This document shows, in pieces, positions 61,079 to 64,000 of a stretch of DNA of 64,000 bases. The position numbers and the translations under genes are program-made. The stretch is from contig NZ_CP073089.1 in NCBI RefSeq assembly GCF_018137945.1, forward strand, positions 3,720,001-3,784,000, in the 5' to 3' direction. This DNA is from Brevibacterium sp. W7.2 (GTDB lineage: Bacteria > Actinomycetota > Actinomycetes > Actinomycetales > Brevibacteriaceae). The notes beneath the pieces were generated by a model. The model did no database searches. It was not told where the DNA came from and was given only the letters and a program-made list of their open reading frames with translations. Positions within the stretch are counted from its first letter, which is position 1. Each line of letters begins with the position of its first letter.

Positions 61079-63754
61079 TCAGAACGGCGGGGGTTCTCCG
61101 TTGTCCCACACCCATTCCCTGCCTTTCGGGGCCTTCCACTCGGTCGATCCGAACTTCGGCATCCACCCGGGGTGCCCGCTGCCTCCCTCTGGTCCGGGAC
61201 ATTCGGCGGACCTCCGCACCTCCCCCGCGCGGTGGACCTCGCCGCCCTGCTCGCACGGTGCCTCGTTCGGATCGGACAGCCTCGGTGAGGGAGGGGCGTC
61301 GTTCAGGTCGGGCAACCTCGGTGAGGGAGGGGCGTCGTTCAGGTCGGACAGCCTCGGTGATCGAGGTGCTCCGTTAGGATCGTGCGGCCCCAATGATTGA
61401 GGTGCGTCATTCGGACCGGGCAACCTCGGTGGTTCAGGCGTGTCGCTTGGAACGCGCGACGTCGATGGATCGGTCGGAACGGACCGATCCGATGGACTGG
61501 GCTGGTCCGGCGGGTTCGTCGAGTCTGGAGGACGCCATGACCCTGGCGGCTGGGACTGCACCACCGAGTTGGGCCGAGCCGGCGGGCCCGGTGTGTCCGA
61601 CGGTGTCGGCGAGTCCGGTGTGCCTGGCGAGTTCGGCAGATCCGGTGAGTCTGACGAACTCCATGGCCCCGGCGTATCGGGCGAATCCGATGGCCCTGAT
61701 GAATCGGGCGGAGCAGATGGGCCGGGCGGGTCGGCGTCACCGATGTCGCGCATGAGTCTCGCGTTCTCCGCGTTCACCGGGTGATCAGGTGGCGATACGG
61801 TCGCGGTGCTGCCATGGGCGAAGCGGTACTCGACCACCCCGGGTTCCACCATCCGCACCGAGTACTTTCCATCGGTTTTCGCCTGGTGGTGCTGTTTGCA
61901 GAGCGGATGGAGGTTGCCGAAGACGGTCTTGCCGCCGGAGGCCGGATCGTCGTGATCGAACGGGATGATGTGGTCGATCTCCGAGGTCTCGGCCCGTCGT
62001 CGACAGCCCGGAGCGGTGCATCCGCGCCACTGGACGATGAGGGTCTGCCGGATCGCGGCGGGAATCTGATAGCTGAGGGCCTTCGCGTCGATCGGGGTGC
62101 CGGTCGCCGGGTCGGTGAGGATCCGGGTCCATGTCCTCGAGTGTGCGGCAATGTATCGCGCCGTCTCGGCGGGAACTGGGGATCCGTCGGAGAAGGTACC
62201 CGGCAGATCCGCCTGCTGTGCCAGGGACATGCAGGGCACGGTGGTGATCATCTTCGCTTGGGCACGCATCCAGAACTCGTCGGTCGGCATCGAGACCGTC
62301 AGAGCGAAAGCCACCCGACCGAACTCATCCAGCTCAACGCCGGGAAGTCGGTGCAATCTGTGCGGGACGGCAGGGCCTGTGGGCGAAGAGAGGTCGTGGG
62401 AACCGTCCTCGGAATCGGCGATGAACTCTGAGGCGTCGCCGCCGGAGCCTCCAGCATTGGCTGCGGCGGCGACTGCGGCGTCGATGTCCTCGGCATTCCT
62501 GACGTCGTCGAGGTCGAGGGGAATCTCCGTTGTCGTCGTCTCCCCCGTGTCGGTGTCATGGGCGCGCACCTGAATGCTGACCTGAGGAACCGTGCGGGTG
62601 AAGATGTCGAACATGAGTGCGGCGATGCCGCGGTCGTCGTCGATGACGGCGCCCGGAGGAAGCTGGTCGGCGATGGCTGCGGTGCTGCCATTGCGGATGA
62701 GCTTTGCGAAGGCCTCGATCCGCACATAGAGGGCCTGCAGGTCTGCAGACGATCCGGTCAGGGTCAGGCACGCTGTGCCGTCGGGATACGTGGTGAGATC
62801 GACGCGACGGTGTTCGCGGGCGCTCTCGGTCCGTTCCTCGTTCGGCTGCAGAACGGCGATCTTCATCGCGAGCGACTTCTTGAAGGTTTCGATGGTGATG
62901 TCCGCACGGCGCTCGTCGAGGTAGCGGTCGACGGCGTGCAGATTCGTGAACCTGAGATGGCGGCACGCCTGCGCGGCGGCGAGGATGTGCTCGATGGTGA
63001 ATTCTCCGGCCGCACATCGCGCGTGGAACTTGGGCAGTCCGTGGACGAGCGTCATTGCGGCGACGATGTGCGCGTAGGTGCCGGACACCGTCGAGCCGCG
63101 GATCGCTGAGAGCTCAGCGACGTCCTCGGTGTGGGAGCACCGGTGAACCCATCCGTCCATCGTCTGGGTCTCGCTGAACTTGGGAAATCCCGGCAGAAAC
63201 GCCGAATCGGCATCCTGTGACTCTGTGCCGCCCTCAGCGGGCGCCGCGACGTGAGGCTCGGAATCGTCTGCACCGGTGTTGCCGGGCTCCGCATCGATCG
63301 AGCCGGGGACCGATATGTCATCGAGGTCATCGACCTCGGTATCCGTAGAGCTCCCGACATCTGAAGAGCCCCCGGCAACTGGGGAGACCCCAACATCTGA
63401 AGAGCCCCCGGTATCTGAAGAGACAGCGCCGTCGCCGCCGGTCTCACTCTGGTCGTCGGGCTCATCACCGCTGCCGTTGCGCGCGCGAGCGAACCTCCAC
63501 GCAGTCTCGCTGAAGGTCGCATGCCGGTAGGGGCTGCCGGGATCAGGATTGATGAGGTCGAGATGACCGATGACATCGGCGAGGAAGGCGCGGGCCGTCG
63601 CTTCGAGAGCGGCGATCTGCGCCCGGTCCGAGGATGTGTAGACCGCGTAGACGTCGGCGTAGGGAGAGGTCGGGTCGACCTCGACACCGCGGGGATTCGA
63701 GCCAGGCTGATCTGCGGATGGAACCGATTCGATTGTGTCAGTCACGGGAGTCAC
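61079..63754 (-). CDS. DUF222 / HNH endonuclease-domain protein with repeat-rich tail
   Basis: 891 residues. A DUF222 region (13E12-type) in the first two thirds, interrupted by an acidic Ser/Gly/Asp-rich insertion (about residues 105-185), then an HNH motif at about 575-635: EIDHIIPFDHDDPASGGKTVFGNLHPLCKQHHQAKTDGKYSV. The last ~230 residues are Pro/Ser/Asp-rich with five 12-residue repeats and end in GREWVWDNGEPPPF. Such proteins are multicopy in actinobacteria and of unclear role (inactive intron or phage-like nucleases). GTG 63754 has GGAAG upstream and a consensus promoter; upstream in-frame starts cross that promoter. Confidence 0.85.
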   Translation of the reverse strand: MTPVTDTIESVPSADQPGSNPRGVEVDPTSPYADVYAVYTSSDRAQIAALEATARAFLADVIGHLDLINPDPGSPYRHATFSETAWRFARARNGSGDEPDDQSETGGDGAVSSDTGGSSDVGVSPVAGGSSDVGSSTDTEVDDLDDISVPGSIDAEPGNTGADDSEPHVAAPAEGGTESQDADSAFLPGFPKFSETQTMDGWVHRCSHTEDVAELSAIRGSTVSGTYAHIVAAMTLVHGLPKFHARCAAGEFTIEHILAAAQACRHLRFTNLHAVDRYLDERRADITIETFKKSLAMKIAVLQPNEERTESAREHRRVDLTTYPDGTACLTLTGSSADLQALYVRIEAFAKLIRNGSTAAIADQLPPGAVIDDDRGIAALMFDIFTRTVPQVSIQVRAHDTDTGETTTTEIPLDLDDVRNAEDIDAAVAAAANAGGSGGDASEFIADSEDGSHDLSSPTGPAVPHRLHRLPGVELDEFGRVAFALTVSMPTDEFWMRAQAKMITTVPCMSLAQQADLPGTFSDGSPVPAETARYIAAHSRTWTRILTDPATGTPIDAKALSYQIPAAIRQTLIVQWRGCTAPGCRRRAETSEIDHIIPFDHDDPASGGKTVFGNLHPLCKQHHQAKTDGKYSVRMVEPGVVEYRFAHGSTATVSPPDHPVNAENARLMRDIGDADPPGPSAPPDSSGPSDSPDTPGPWSSSDSPDLPNSPGTPDSPTPSDTPGPPARPNSVVQSQPPGSWRPPDSTNPPDQPSPSDRSVPTDPSTSRVPSDTPEPPRLPGPNDAPQSLGPHDPNGAPRSPRLSDLNDAPPSPRLPDLNDAPPSPRLSDPNEAPCEQGGEVHRAGEVRRSAECPGPEGGSGHPGWMPKFGSTEWKAPKGREWVWDNGEPPPF
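61273..61452 (-). repeat. 36-bp tandem repeat, 5 units, inside the DUF222/HNH gene
   Basis: Units start at 61273, 61309, 61345, 61381 and 61417; the first two are nearly identical, the others diverge. They encode a 12-residue repeat of the SPRLSDLNDAPP type. Confidence 0.85.
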
Positions 63755-63787
63755 CTGTCTTCCCACATCAGCGTGGCTAATGACATT

Positions 63788-63816
63788 AGTGTAGTTCACG
63801 TCACATTCGATGTCAA
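63788..63816 (-). promoter_or_regulatory. consensus promoter of the DUF222/HNH gene
   Basis: TTGACA (63811-63816) and TACACT (63788-63793) with a 17-nt spacer, giving a leader of about 25 nt before GTG 63754. The remaining bases up to 64000 show no supported gene. Confidence 0.75.
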
Positions 63817-64000
63817 TGCCTATTTCGAAACTCGTTCGAACGTGAAATTCATTCGCTTCGCAGTGCTCAGCGATTGTCGGGAGCGGTCGCCGGGCGGAAA
63901 CGCAATATCCGAGTGCACCTCGGATAGTCAGATCGGGCATACGGCGCCTCCGCTTCTTCCGTCCAGCCTCGACGGACACCGGGGTCCTGCGACGTGACGT

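Noticed and set aside
63755..63979. Longer N-terminus for the DUF222/HNH protein
   Set aside because: It would run through a consensus promoter (TTGACA-N17-TACACT) and uses AT-rich, non-coding-like sequence; GTG 63754 has a ribosome site.

Overview
High-GC Gram-positive DNA from an actinobacterium. The gene set (heterotetrameric sarcosine oxidase, E1alpha/E1beta/E2 branched-chain dehydrogenase, DtxR/IdeR iron box, a DUF222/HNH protein, DUF6230/DUF6114 proteins, mycoredoxin-like glutaredoxin, many leaderless genes) fits Micrococcales; Brevibacterium or a close relative is my best guess, from protein character only. The window is dense chromosome with about 51 protein genes. I saw no rRNA, tRNA, CRISPR array, prophage or insertion sequence.

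Layout. 1-6484: phenylacetate block: end of paaK, a TetR regulator (PaaR-type), a DHA2-type MFS pump, paaZ, and a divergent MHS-family symporter; a near-consensus PaaR operator lies in the paaZ/symporter promoter region. 6643-9461: a PLP dehydratase, a NUDIX hydrolase, two small proteins and an orphan ABC ATPase. 9585-13314: an operon of ABC-2 exporter (ATPase, permease) with a NarL-type two-component system. 13452-15452: RibD/DHFR-like protein, IclR regulator, glutaredoxin. 15576-22977: sarcosine catabolism operon glyA-soxB-soxD-soxA-soxG-purU with a divergent GntR regulator. 23827-25455: a TetR/alpha-beta hydrolase divergent pair around a perfect 7-1-7 palindrome.

25605-30194: etfB-etfA and, 1 nt later, a 937-residue membrane cytochrome-b-like protein whose long disordered N-terminus repeats a GLPR/GGD/WPPEG motif four times; next to it an Lrp regulator. 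31171-32380: siderophore-binding lipoprotein behind an iron box. 32794-36463: bkdABC. 36572-40543: ABC-F protein with a leaderless 11-codon leader peptide and hairpin upstream, then a P1B-4-type metal ATPase. 40595-45243: small acyl-chain operon (2-TM protein, AMP-ligase, ketoacyl synthase, acyl-CoA dehydrogenase). 45378-46772: succinate-semialdehyde-type dehydrogenase. 47222-49151: DUF6230-DUF6114-secreted protein triad.

49196-57353: amine glutamylation operon (APC permease, glutamine-synthetase-like ligase, PuuD-type hydrolase, aldehyde dehydrogenase, SDR, second amidotransferase, VOC protein) with a divergent GntR regulator. 57422-60954: amidohydrolase of the 8-oxoguanine deaminase type and an NCS2 permease. 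61079-63754: DUF222/HNH protein.

Three sequence themes cut across the genes: -10 boxes placed 6-7 nt before ATG/GTG (leaderless genes, often regulators); short tandem duplications of unrelated sequence at gene ends and in intercistronic spacers; and long intergenic inverted repeats, two of which share an inner 13-nt block but have different, still perfectly paired outer arms.
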